Assembly: GCF_032854445.1 (NCBI RefSeq)
Contig: NC_088302.1
Span: 28,547,080-28,607,079 of the forward strand
From: Liolophura sinensis
Taxonomy: Eukaryota > Mollusca > Polyplacophora > Chitonida > Chitonidae
Length of the DNA: 60,000 bases
Direction of reading: 5' to 3'
The notes beneath the pieces are model-generated. The model searched no databases. It saw only the letters and a list, made by a program, of their open reading frames with translations, and was not told where the DNA came from. Made by a program: the position numbers and the translations under genes. Positions 1 through 11,691 of the stretch are shown here, piece by piece (position 1 is the first letter of the stretch; each line of letters begins with the position of its first letter).

Positions 1-1098
1 AGATTGATAAACGTGCAGTGAAAAATCCAATAATTTTCCAGTTTTTGATGACTACTTAAATCTTTTATAACAAGAAAATGAAATTTTTACTTAAATGGTG
101 TGGGAATTTTCCAATTAATATTATACCTTATTATGAATATGACTAATTTTAATTATTACAGCCCATTATTTAATCCTTGAAGCCAGAATCTTCTGAAGAT
201 ACTTCGGTAAATGTTGTCATTAACAACGTCAATGAAAAACAGATAGAAGTATAGTCTGAGCAATAAGTCAACTACAAGGGAAAAAAATGATGGAAGAGTT
301 CAGATGAAACTGAACGAAATGTGTATGTAAGGCTGAACATTTTTTTAGGTGAATAAGTGGTATATATACAAATACCTGCCTTACATGCCCGGCACATCGG
401 AAATAGTAAGCCCCCCTTAAATGTTTTTAATTTTTATGTTTTATTAAAGGAATGTGAGATTAATTTTTACCACAGCGTAACAACAGGTGATAGATTTATT
501 GCTTTGTCGAAAGTGAAACAGGTCAGAGTTAGCAGTTAGGTGCAGTTACCTCTTTTGTTAGCATATTCTACCTGCTACTTTCAAACAAGTAGGCCCCCTA
601 TTTAAAATATTTAACAAATGTTATCATTATCATAAACTGACCCAAATTAGTTGCTCTTTCAGAATAACAACGTAAGTTGCATGATCTCGTGAGAATAATG
701 GCTGAAAACCACTTGCCCATTTTACTGAAGACAATTTCGACACTGCGAACAATTTTTCAAACGGCGGGAAATGCTGGATCATGATGCCTGTACATCATTC
801 TTGTCATAGACGGTCAGAATAGGAAACTAAGTCAGGGAGGAGTTACTTCCCTTTGTTTGCCAGTCACCACAGCCTACACTCTCGCTAACTACGTGTTAAC
901 CATGCATCTGACTTTGAGTGCACAGTCGAATGTTCGGTTTTATCCAGGGTTCCCCTTCGATCATCAACTCACTCAAGTCACTATATTTTGAAACTACATT
1001 TTGACTGTTTTGAGCGAGTTAATTCCCGTTGTATTGTAGACGATTCAGTCAACTTCAGATGTCAGACATGGTGGTGTTCTGTAATTATACCGTCTGCC
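1..1098. other. No gene seen
   Basis: AT-rich unique sequence. Short open frames only, none with recognisable content. Confidence 0.6.
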
Positions 1099-1110
1099 AT
1101 GTAACTTCAG

Positions 1111-1252
1111 GGTCTGTCAGCAACCTGCGGATGGTCGTGGATTTCCCCTGGGCTGTGCCCGGTTTCCGCCCACCATAATGCTGGCCGCCGTCGTGTAAGT
1201 GAAATGTTCTTGAGTACGGCGTAAAACACCAATCAAATAAATAAATAAATAA
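1111..1252 (+). mobile_element. tRNA-derived SINE (family A), 5' truncated
   Basis: 3' body and (AAAT)n tail of family A, ending CGTAAAACACCAATCAAATA. Flanked by a perfect 12-bp duplication, ATGTAACTTCAG (1099-1110 and 1253-1264). Confidence 0.93.
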
Positions 1253-1264
1253 ATGTAACTTCAG

Positions 1265-2274
1265 TTATGCCTTGCAGATCCCCGGTCATTACAAATAATT
1301 TATAATACATTATCAATAGATAGGAGGGGCGGATTTGCTTTCCTAGGCTTCTTATTGGCTTTCAGTCAGTAATACTGTTTCCACAAGTGAACATTGTATT
1401 GTGGTAATCTTTGTGTTTCCTTATTTGCATATTCTCTCGTCGGACAGATTTCCCATTCTAAGTCTTTTAGATTGAGATTTTTTGGAAAATATAGTCTAAA
1501 GGCATTTAGTTAGGAGTCAGATGCAACAAATATTTTTTATTTAGCTGAACCAACTAAAAATGTGGAAATTCCTTCTACAATATATCCCTTTAATGTAAAG
1601 CTGCATTAAAAATGTCAGAGTGTATGCACATTCAATATTTAGCCCCTCAGTTTGTACTTAAATCATCAACTAAAATTTGACAAAACATGCATAGGGGCCT
1701 GTATCCATCCAGGTTAGATCTCATGCCCCTGTTTTGACAGGAAGTTTTAGTGTCCTCCACTGTCAAAAGAAGACAAAAAGATGAAATTAGCAATACTCAT
1801 AGGTTTGGGATAAAAACGTACATACTTACAGCGATGATTTTACTGACATCAAAATGGTATGTAACACCTCTGTTAGTGTGGTCTAATTTTACATGTTTTT
1901 TTTTTTCCAAATCTCAAAAGAAGCAAATTGAAAGTAAGGAAGCAACACAGCCTTGCTAACTGGGTACAAAAACCTGGTACATGTATATTCCCTGGATTTC
2001 CATGTAGTCTACATTTGTGTAGGCCCACACAAAGCCATGCACACAACAGTTCAGTGAAGTGTTACATACACTTAGCTGTGATTGCTTTATTTGGAAACAT
2101 CATTGCCTATATAGTGGTGTGTCTGTGTTTTTTTTTTTTTTTTAGATACATGCAAATGCATTACCTATTCATAAACCTGGAGAAAAAATTCTAGTCTACA
2201 ATAGCAGATTGAACACATTCTAGTAATCTCAGGCAACAAATCATGTGCCATTATGATTTTTTCTTCTAGGTGAT
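1265..2274. other. No gene seen
   Basis: AT-rich, with T-runs at about 1898 and 2129. The overlapping open frames of 69-88 codons at 1750-2194 have no family features. Confidence 0.6.
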
Positions 2275-2510
2275 CACAAGAAACATTAAGTATTAGGTTT
2301 AGGTTAAATTTTATGAGGCTATAGAAAGAAGTTAATACACATTTTCTGAACAGAATTGTTAAGCAACAACCATTGACTGTAAATTTAATTTTGCAAAGTT
2401 ATAATAAAATAATGAAGAATTTAAAAAATAAATACATTTATGGCGGCTGAGTTTTGAAGACAAAAAGAGTATTAACACTCCCTCATTAAAACTTCTTCAA
2501 ATAGATTTGG

Positions 2511-2736
2511 TTTATTTATTTATTTGATTGGTGTTTTACGCCGTACTCAAGAATATTTCACTTATACGACGGCGGCCAGCATTATGGTGGGTGGAAATCG
2601 GGCATACCTTGGGAGAAACCCACCTCCATCCACAGGTTGCTTCTAGATCTTCCCACATACGGCTGGAGAGGAAGCCAGTATGAGCTGGACTTGAACTCAC
2701 AAGGACTGCATTGGTGAGAGGGCTGCTGGGTCTTCA
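2511..2736 (-). mobile_element. Family A SINE, nearly full length
   Basis: Reverse orientation, starting with the TTTATTTATT tail and ending in the tRNA-related head region. Inserted in the diverged repeat block 2275-3840. Confidence 0.9.
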
Positions 2737-2812
2737 GATAGAATTAATAAAACAAGAAGCATTAAGCAATAAATTTAGGTCTGATTTTGTGTAGCCATTA
2801 AAAAGTAATCCA

Positions 2813-2959
2813 GTGAGAAGGTCTTCCAGCAACCTGTGGATGGCCGTTGGTTTCCCCGGGGCTCTGTCAGGTTTCCGCCCACCATAATGTTGGCCGCCGT
2901 CTTATAAGTGAAATATTCTTGAGTACGGCGTAAAACACCCATCAAATAAATAAATAAAT
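2813..2959 (+). mobile_element. Family A SINE, 5' truncated
   Basis: Flanked by the 13-bp duplication AAAAAGTAATCCA (2800-2812 and 2960-2972). Confidence 0.93.
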
Positions 2960-3839
2960 AAAAAGTAATCCATACACATTCACTCAATAAAATTGCTAAA
3001 CACGATCCATTAATTTAGAATTTGAAAAATACATGAATGGTGGCTGTCCATCTCAGTTGGTCTGTCTGCAGAATCTGAAACTGATCTTAGGAAATAGAAA
3101 AAAACCTCTACCACTATACCTTCCAATTGACATTCCCTGAACAGTATTCACCAAACAAGCAGCATTAAGCATTACGTTCAGGGTTAATTTTATGGAGCTA
3201 AAAAAAAAAAAAGAAATCAAAGAACCATTAGTTTGAAATTTAATTTTCTTGAGGCTATAATAAAGTAATGAAGAATTTAAGGAAAGAAATCCATTAGCGG
3301 GGGTTGTCCAGATCGGCGGGCTGTCCATGTCGACTGAACTGTCAATCTCAGATGGGCAATCTGCTCGACCTAAATTGAGCTCGGGGGGAAAAAAGAATTA
3401 ACATCCTGCCTCCACTCACCCCCACCTCCCCAACCCTTCATACACATTTCCTGAAGAGTATTCACAAAACAAGAAGCATTATGCATTGTGTTTATGGTTA
3501 ATTTTATGAAGCTATGAAAGGAAATCAGTAAACATTCGCTGAGTTACAATTGTTAAAGAAGAACCATTGATTTAAAATTTAATTTTAATGAGACTATAAT
3601 AAAGTAATAATAAATTTAATGAAATAAATACATTAGTGGCGATTGTTCATGTCAATGAAGTTGTCAATCTCTGAGGGGCTGTGTGCACAATATAAAACTA
3701 AGCTGACGAAAAGAGAATCAGTATATGTTTGCTGATTACAATTATTAAAAGAGAACCATAAATTTTAAGTTTAACTTTATGAAGTGTAAAGTAATAAAAA
3801 ATTTAAAGAAATAAATACATTAGTGAGCATGAACTGTAC

Positions 3840-4100
3840 AAATCCAATACAATAACCATTACACTCGTGTGAAAACTGAAATGTCGTACAAATGCAATAC
3901 AAATACAATGCGCATGACATGCATGTGTGACCCTACAAGTGTGTGAAAACTGAAATGTTATATAAATACAATACAAATACAATGAGCATAACATGGCACT
4001 GCATATGTGAAACCTAAAATGTCGTACAAGACAAAATACAACACAATATAATACATTACAAAATACGATATCCATTACACATGTGAAATCTGAAGCTGTG
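3840..4100 (+). repeat. Imperfect ~70-bp tandem repeat
   Basis: GTGTGAAAACTGAAATGT followed by TACAAATGCAATACAAATAC recurs about three times. Confidence 0.75.
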
Positions 4101-4464
4101 CAGGTATGTTGGCCATCATAAGCCGTCTTTACAATGTGAATGCAGATATGTTATTGACTACATTCACAGATTTACTGCTGTGTGACAATGTTGGCCATGG
4201 CACCTGGATTGAATAATGAACACTGTAAATGTACACTGTATGGCATATATTGTATAACTAGTTGTTCAAACTGACCATCCTCATGTATTAGGTATAAGGT
4301 ACAGCATGAATCCCCAGTGGAATAAATGAATTAAAACAGAAAGCTCCTGGGAGTGGTTTAATCAGTTAAGGCACTGTACCTGTGGATTGAATGAAGACAC
4401 ATTTCTACCTGTTATGTGTACATGTATATGGTTACCATTTCAAGCTGATGAAAGCCTAACTTGA

Positions 4465-5430
4465 CCTGGGTGTTTTGTGAAAAGCTATAGCACTTGTATA
4501 TATTGTATGTTTTGGCCAGGTTGTCCAGAGAAGCTTCGTGATGTGTGTTAGTCCTTGTGTGTGCAGGTCTCCCTGATGATCATTGGTCACCTAGCTAACA
4601 GTAATGGATTGGTCCTTAGCACAAGGCCAAATTTGGCTCAAAATTGATTCAAAGTACATCTATAAGTTTTTTCTCTAAAGCATAATAATATTATAATTAT
4701 TTTTTAAAGACTTCAGGATCAAATATATCCTGGCTTGTCAAGGTGAAGAGACTGGCAGCTTTGCAGACAGACTAGGAGATATGGTAAGTATGCACAGGAT
4801 TCCTTGAATTGCAGAACAAAAGCTTGGGGAGAACCATTATCAAGGGGACATAATTTCTAGTCAGTTTCATTTGCTTTGGATTGTCTCCCTTTAGTCTGCC
4901 CATCTGTTTTAAAAGAAGTATACACAATATACACAAAACTGTGTGTATGTATGTGTTGATAACCATTATGTTATGACACAGTAAACAAGTTCACCCTCTG
5001 TGCTAATTTAAAGTTCCAAATTGTCGTGAGGTAATAATGTATGCATGTAAGGTATAATATTTGTGGCATTTCAGTAGTATAAATTGTGCGTAATTTTTGA
5101 AGAAAATACTTAGTAAAGTAATATGGTGAGCATTTCAAGATCTGAATTATGATAATAGTCCTTTTGTTTTTTCAGGCTAACCCATTCCACACTCTCTGGC
5201 AACAGGCAAGTCATTGTTGGGAGTCACCTCTTTGAAACCTGGGCCCAGTTTCACAAAGCGGCATACAACATTTTTGTAGTGTACATTTGTCCTGTAATCT
5301 TTTGTACATCACTGTTACTGTACCATTGTCCTATATGTGCTATTATCATACCTGTACAACATCTTTGTGAAACTGGGCCCAGTAAACCAGTGTTCTGTAT
5401 GCCAGAGGAAGCACACATTGGTCAGACAAC
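4465..5430 (+). pseudogene. RABGGTB: RABGGTB (Rab geranylgeranyltransferase beta) 3' fragment, disrupted
   Basis: Three blocks in order match the C-terminal part of the beta subunit of Rab geranylgeranyltransferase. At 4524, PEKLRDVC is followed by an in-frame TAG where the family has Tyr, then SLMIIGHL. At about 4710-4782 the exon FRIKYILACQGEETGSFADR..GDM has a TTTTTTAAAG acceptor and a GTAAGTATG donor. At 5176, after TTTTTTCAG, comes NPFHTL (His is a zinc ligand by family), then a frame change, GKSLLG and LKP. A foldback element (5239-5382) then interrupts before NPVFCMPEEA. A weak WVFCEK match lies near 4467. Introns remain, so this is a duplicated rather than processed pseudogene. I found no 5' exons in the window. 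The intact gene would be elsewhere. Confidence 0.85.
5239..5382. mobile_element. Foldback/MITE-like element inserted in the RABGGTB pseudogene
   Basis: 144 bp with inverted ends CTGGGCCCAGTTTCACAAAG and CTTTGTGAAACTGGGCCCAG. It separates the codons for LKP from NPVFCMPEE. No coding capacity. The outermost 10 bp are themselves a palindrome. I see no clear target-site duplication. Confidence 0.85.
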
Positions 5431-5952
5431 CGATTTAAAATGCCAGCCAACCGTACACAGACAACAGACATGACAGATTTAAGATCCCGGCTAACCATAC
5501 ACAGACAATAGACATGACAGATTTAAGATCCGGTTAACCATACACAAACAATAGACATGACAGATTTAATATTCTGGTTAACCATACACAGACAACAAAC
5601 ATGACAGATTTAAGATCCGTTTAACCATACACAGACAACAGACATGACAGATTTAAGATCCCGGCTAACCGTACACAGACAACAGACATGACAGATTTAA
5701 GATCCCGGCTAACCGTACACAGACAACAGACATGACAGATTTAAGATTCCGTTTAACCATACACAGACAACAGACATGACAGATTTAAGATTCCGGTTAA
5801 CCATACACAGAGAACAGACCTGACAGATTTAAGATCCCAGCTAACCATACACAGACCACAGACATGACAGACTTAAGATCCCAGCTAACCATACGCAGAC
5901 AACAGACGTGACAGATTTAAGATTCCAGTTAACCACACACGGACAACAGATT
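5428..5952 (+). repeat. 44-bp minisatellite after the RABGGTB pseudogene
   Basis: About 12 units of GACAACAGACATGACAGATT then TAAGATCCCGGCTAACCATA CACA, starting immediately after the NPVFCMPEEA remnant. Confidence 0.92.
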
Positions 5953-5955
5953 TTC

Positions 5956-7100
5956 AATGAAAATCGCCGTTTTTTTAGCATTAGTCGACATATTAGGCAA
6001 TGTTCTCTATCTTTAACTCTGCCTTTCAAAATTTTTCCATTTTACAAAGTTCAGAATGAAAACTAGGCTTTGTTAAATGGTAACGAAACTTTGTTTATTA
6101 ATAAGTAACAAACTGGTTTAAATGGATGATATTGGCCACAGGTCTTGACCATTTTGACTTCAGTTGTGTGTTAATCACACTTATACATTATTTGAAAATG
6201 TTATGTTTAATGTACATAATCAAGTGTATTATCGTTTGATTCTACACTAATTTCTTAAGATTACTATTCACAACGCTCTGGCTTTTCCTTAATTCAAAAT
6301 TTGTTCAGATCATATTCTTTTTTGTGAGACCAGTTTGTTAGTAATCTCGTCACACCAATCATATCATTGTAGACTTTTACAGGTTGCTAAACTTTTTTCT
6401 TTGTATATATTTTTGTGCAGCATTAGGCCTCTCTCTCCAAATCATATTTTAACTGCGTAAGTGCGTCGCACTGAAATGTACACTTCAATGTGAGGTATAG
6501 ATGAGGTTGATACGGTGTGTATGCCTCAGGTACACCTCAGGGTAAGGCATAGATATAAATACAGTATACACATATTGCCAAGAAACCATGGTCATGCATT
6601 TCTGCACACTAACAGAAATCTACAAAGTAGTTCATTTTTGCTGATTTTGTTCCCATTTACCAGCCGCTGACAGTCCTCCACACATCCTGCGATTCATCCA
6701 GTACTGACTCTGTCAACACCCTTGCAGACATAAGGTATGAGGTATAGCTGATGTGTATTTGGGGTGTACGCCTCATGTACACCTCAGTATTAGGCAGAGA
6801 TGAGGGGTGCACCTCTTCTATATTATCTGAGTTGTACTGTACCTCAACTTAACCAGAGTCATATGCATATACCTCAGATATAAATCAGGAACTTTGAACA
6901 GTTTTTGAAAACGGAATAATGTACCCCAGATACACCTCAGCAACTTTTAAAAATATCAGCACCAAGGGTATACCCCAGGTACACACTTCAGAAAGTTTGG
7001 AAAAAAAAAATTAGAAATGGTAGCAAAGTTAACAAAGAACTCACCTGTAGGAGGCATATGAATGAAATCTTCAGCTCAATAGGCTTGCATAAAGTACTGA
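5956..7100. other. No gene; recurring ACACCTCAG motif
   Basis: GTACACCTCAG or close forms appear at about 6530, 6778 and 6918, and again near 8107 and 8760, with two longer matches around GCCTCAGGTACACCTCAGG-like text. An old dispersed repeat is likely. Confidence 0.5.
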
Positions 7101-7331
7101 AAAGAAAATAATACATACACACAGTATTAGCGATGGAACATCTCCCTTGTGTCATTGTGCTTTATATTCATGTAAAAGTTCAGATCAATACAGGCTGTAC
7201 CACCGCTAATTAACACTTTGAGTCTAACACACAATACACGAAGTCAGGAATTTGGTCATTTACGGTATTTAATATGTATACACCGAACCTATGATGGAAC
7301 ATTCTTCTTGTGCTCAATACATTCAGTACTT

Positions 7332-7511
7332 CATGCTGGCTTCCTCTCCGGCCGTATGGGGGAAGGTCTGCCAGCAACCTGCGGATGATCGTTGGTTTCC
7401 CCAGGGCTCTGCCCGGTTTCCACCCACCATAATGCTGGCCGCGGTCGCATAAGTGAAATATTCTGGAGTACGGCGTAAAACACCAATCAAATAAATAAAT
7501 AAACTAATAAT
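7332..7511 (+). mobile_element. Family A SINE, 5' truncated
   Basis: Target-site duplication ATTCAGTACTT (7321-7331 and 7512-7522). Inserted in a copy of the ~300-bp repeat at 7100-7870. Confidence 0.92.
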
Positions 7512-7639
7512 ATTCAGTACTTTGTGAGATACAACCACTGTCATTTTGTTTAACATTTTATTACACGAATCAACGATGGAATACCCCCCTCATGTTATTG
7601 TGCTCTACATATGTGCAAACCCTGATCTCAATACCTGCC

Positions 7640-7802
7640 AGCCATAAGTGGGAAGGTCTGGCAGCAACCTGCAGACGGTCGTGGGTTTCCCCCGGGCTCT
7701 GCCCACTTCCCCCCCCCCCCCCCCCACCATAATGCTGGCTGCCGTCGCATAAGTGAAATATTCTTGATTACTGCGTAAAACACCAATGAAATAAATAAAT
7801 CA
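7640..7802 (+). mobile_element. Family A SINE, 5' truncated, with a C-run
   Basis: Body and tail of family A, interrupted by a run of about 16 C. Flanked by near-identical TACCTGC. It sits in the neighbouring copy of the repeat that hosts the SINE at 7332. Confidence 0.88.
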
Positions 7803-7911
7803 TTACCTGCAGTACCTTTTAAGATACCACCCTAACATTTTGTTTAACATTAATTTCCCTGTTATTGGACACAGATGGTCACACTATGACATAAGCTACG
7901 CCTGGGCCCAG

Positions 7912-8020
7912 TTTCACAAAGATAATCGCACATAAAAGACAATGATATGGTAATAGAATATCAAACAACAAATATACAGAAAAAAAAAAGTTGTAAGCCG
8001 TTTCGTGAAACTGGGCCCAG
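7912..8020. mobile_element. Second copy of the CTGGGCCCAG foldback element
   Basis: 109 bp with the same inverted ends (GGGCCCAGTTTCACAAAG; right end TTTCGTGAAACTGGGCCCAG with one mismatch) and an unrelated AT-rich core. Confidence 0.8.
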
Positions 8021-8839
8021 TACTTTGAATGTGGGAGCTAAAAATGAATGATGTAACTCAGGTACACCTAAGAAAATTTGAGTTTTAGATTAAATAAGTA
8101 ATCAGATACACCTCAGCTGTGTTGAAAGTTTTAAGTGAGATTAAGACTTAGATAATTTATTTCAAAGAGTAGTTACAAATATTTGCCTAAAAAAAAATTT
8201 CTAAATAAATACAAGCTTTTATTTCATCCTACACTCATTTGCAAATCAGTGTGCAAATATTGACCAATCACAGGGCAGAATATATGTACCCCTGATTATT
8301 CCAAGATGGCTGGCCCCTAGCAATGTGCATGTTACAGGCTGTGGGAAACGAATCAGGGTACACATATATGCATTAAGGCAGAATCTATGACAAAGCTCTA
8401 ACTGGCATAGAAAATGTGTAGCACTAAATTTTGATCCAGCAGCTGGAAAGCCTCACGTAAATGAATATCACTGTTGTTGTCGCTGAGATGTACAGATACT
8501 TTAAACAAAGAACTGCTCTTACAAACTTGCAACTTGATCTATGAGATGTAGCCAGTATCAAAGTGTTTTGGTCTTGTTTTCTATGAAATGAAAATGAAAG
8601 CAGTGAGTTAAATGTGAGTTACCCTCAGGTGTCTCACTAGAAGTATATACATGTAGTTTCAGCTATACCTCAGGCATCCTACTGTTACCTAGTCTTTCCG
8701 TGATTCACCGCCTCTGAGGTCTACTGTAGGTGTACTTGTGGTATTAATTTGCACTATTGATACACCTCAGATCAGATAAACTCAATCGTACACCTTATTA
8801 GAGTGAGGGTAGTCATTATCCACCCAGTTATGTGCTTTG

Positions 8840-10210
8840 GTATTTTCTATCTTTTACACCGTCTTTAATAGTTCAGCATGGAAACCAAGCTTAATTAGAT
8901 GTTAAAGAAACTTAGTTTATTAGTAAGTATCTGTAAAAGATCCAGATGACATACTGTATAATGTTCACATGACTTTATTCTGAAGAGGAATAAAACGGGA
9001 ATTTCGTAAGGACATAATCAAAACGTGGCGATCGTCTCAAGGATGGTAAATGAGTGCACGATTTAAATAACAACAAATCATAATTGATTTTCATGGGATA
9101 TTGTAAATTAAGTGAAACAAAGTAATACAATGTGTTTAAATGAATTGTGACATGAGTTTGCTTTACACAAATATGAACTAAATGAAATAAATCTATATAT
9201 ACTGATACAATTGTTAACTCTGCAAAACCTCTATACAGTTTTGAAACAAAAATAAAGCAAGTTACCATATATTACACTTTCCAGACACATATTGTCGTTT
9301 GACATTTAGGGTTAAGCCCCTTATTTCCATTATTCCAACAAAAGTAGTCGCCCCTGCTGAGGGTATTCCATCAGGAGTTATCACCCTTGTTTACATACAT
9401 TTGACATCGCACACATTCGTGGATTTCTACTACGAAATACGTAAGGAAATATCCTCTAAGCCACTCAGGCTTTCTATCTAGCTTTACTGGAGTTAGAAAA
9501 ATATCAAAAGACACAACTATCGTTAAATATATTGAACTAAATCTAGCGAATACGAAGCGTAACATTACGTAATATTAATTAAATGGAAGGTCTGAAGGTG
9601 ACCGATAGACAACTACTTTGTACGGTAATCTACTAATTAATACAACGATGTGCTCATTCGGCATAACTATACAAGTAACTATGCATTCAACAACTATCAT
9701 AGGGCTAAAGGAATCTGCATGATTACATACCTGAAGAAGAATAAAAAGGTAATTTCGTTAGGACATAATCAAAACTCAAATGATGGTAAATGAATGGACG
9801 ATCCCACAATCCTTTGCGTCTGAAGTCACGCTGTCCCAAACACACGAACACTCATTCCTTATGTGATTTGTTACAGGCTATGAAAAATACTAACAGAAAA
9901 TTGTGCCACAATGATAGTTAGCAAAAAAATGTTACAAAAGATGGTTACCTCACTGTGGTGAGATTGCACATGTATATGAGGCCTTACATATCAACCTGGT
10001 ATGAATGGAAGCCATCGGCCGTATTTCTCAAACATTTTGACCACAACTTTGTATTAATTAACCACACATTATTATACATTATTCAAGAATGATTCATTCT
10101 ACACTAATTTCAAAGGATTAATATTATCCTTTTTGATCTCGTGCTTGGTATAACTGTACACAATGCTCTGGCTTAGCCTTATTTGAAATTTTGTTATCCC
10201 AGTGACCATT
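8840..10210 (+). repeat. Old segmental duplications (with 6040-6300)
   Basis: 8979-9062 resembles 9731-9803 (GGTAATTTCGTTAGGACATA ATCAAAAC). 10010-10200 resembles 6120-6300 (TCTACACTAATTTC ... CAATGCTCTGGCTTAGCCTT). 8860-8935 resembles 6055-6115. No genes seen. Confidence 0.65.
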
Positions 10211-10339
10211 CACTCCTTGGAAGGATGTCCATATATAAAGCTTGACAAACTGTTATACTCTATTCCTTGACAATGTTGTATTGTACAGGTATATAAGGAC
10301 AATTGTTATCGGAGTGTGTCCATGTCAATACCAATTATG

Positions 10340-11135
10340 TATTATATATTTATATTAATGGAAAGAATTATTGTATGATTCTATGTTCATAGGAACATGT
10401 GAATAAATTGTGGTATCAGTTAGGTAGGCCTATTACCTGTATATATTAAAGTAAAGAATTATTGTATGTTCATATGCGTATCAAGTGGGTATACACATGA
10501 ATTGTGTATTTTTATCTACCAACATGGTCTTATTTTAGCATTTAAGATGTAGGAATAAGTGTGTATTATTTTGTCATGCTAAATGTGTAAGACTTATTAA
10601 TATTGATTTATTAGGTACATTGTTAAAATCAGTGCAAGCCTGCAGGCCTCGCCTTAATTTGGGTTTGTTCAATAATCAGTAATCCTGTGGTTAGGCCCCT
10701 ACCATGTCTAATCAGACGGTGACTGGAGATTAGGTCACCATAGGGAACACAACATAAGCGTAACCTGAAGGGACACGCCGTGGTTGACAACTGTTCTCTG
10801 TGTCTTTATAAGGACACCCAGCAGTGAACACTTTACTCACAAACTGGACTGCCCAATAAAGAGAAGAACTAACGGTGTTTTCTCGTCAGGTAGCCCAGCA
10901 CGAAAATGATAACTATAATCATACCTCTGTGTTATTAGATCTATTGACATAGCCTACACTTCGAGGGTGCATGTATTTATAATTGAACTATATTATATAT
11001 TTGATTCTGAACGTATTGTATGTAATATATTCTGATTATGTACTTGTAAAGACTCACAAACTGGACTGCCCAATAAAGAGAAGAACTAATGGTCAACACG
11101 GTGTTTTCCCTTCAGATTATTATAAGGAACACAAC
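10340..11135 (+). mobile_element. Possible degenerate LTR-like segment
   Basis: TTTATAAGG promoter-like text, then CACAAACTGGACTGCCCAAT AAAGAGAAGAAC with an AATAAA signal, occurring twice (10836 and 11052) and followed each time by GGTGTTTTC. This resembles the end of an LTR, but no internal retrotransposon region or clear boundaries are visible. Confidence 0.3.
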
Positions 11136-11412
11136 AAGAAGAACAAAACGTTGAAAACTGCAGTCGGAATACAAAGATGTATAAAGTCGAGAAGGCTCAT
11201 TTGTTTTGTTTCTTTTATTCTATCATTTCTCCATATCAGAAATATTATACTTTTATACCTATATACATACACATATATATGGTCATGAAACTTCATCGAT
11301 GTTCGTGTTTATGAACCTTGCATACATAATGACACTCTTCCTGTTGTTAACTGAGCATTCGGAATCTCGCTTGTTAACTAAATTCCTCTTGCACTCAGTA
11401 TGCGCGAAAGGA

Positions 11413-11679
11413 TTTTATTTATTTATTTGATTGGTGTTTTACGCCGTACTCAAGAATATTTCACTTATACCACGGCGGCCAGCATTATGGTGGGTGGAAA
11501 CCGGGCACAGCCCGGGGGAAACCCACGACCATCCGCAGGTTGCTGACATACCTTCCCACTTATGGCCGGAGAGGAAGCCAGCATAAGCTGGACTTGAACT
11601 CACAGCGACCGCATTGGTGAGAGGCTCCTGGGTCATTACGCTGCGCTAGCGCGCTAACCGACTGAGCCACGGAGGCTCC
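11413..11679 (-). mobile_element. Family A SINE, full length
   Basis: Complete 267-bp copy flanked by the perfect 12-bp duplication TGCGCGAAAGGA (11401-11412 and 11680-11691). The tRNA-like head with A and B boxes is at the right end. Confidence 0.95.
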
Positions 11680-11691
11680 TGCGCGAAAGGA

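Larger units (their letters stand above)
2275..3840 (+). repeat. Diverged tandem repeat, five copies of 200-300 bp
   Basis: Copies begin near 2275, 2751, 3158, 3468 and 3696 with ACAAGAAGCATTAAGCAT-like text (the last starts inside the unit) and share AACCATTGATTTAAAATTTA and GAAATAAATACATTAGTGGC. Two SINEs interrupt it. Confidence 0.8.
7100..7870 (+). repeat. ~300-bp repeat in tandem, carrying two SINEs
   Basis: CGATGGAACATCTCCCTTGT and TGAGATACAACCACTGTCAT motifs recur. A further diverged copy is at 41440-41630 (AAGTCAGGAATTTTGTACTT, TGAGATACCATCTTTAACAT). Confidence 0.7.

Noticed and set aside
5428-5952. Array that could be mistaken for CRISPR
   Set aside because: Direct 44-bp repeats without distinct spacers, in eukaryotic DNA; a minisatellite. 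The same holds for 27540-27800 and 55917-57205.
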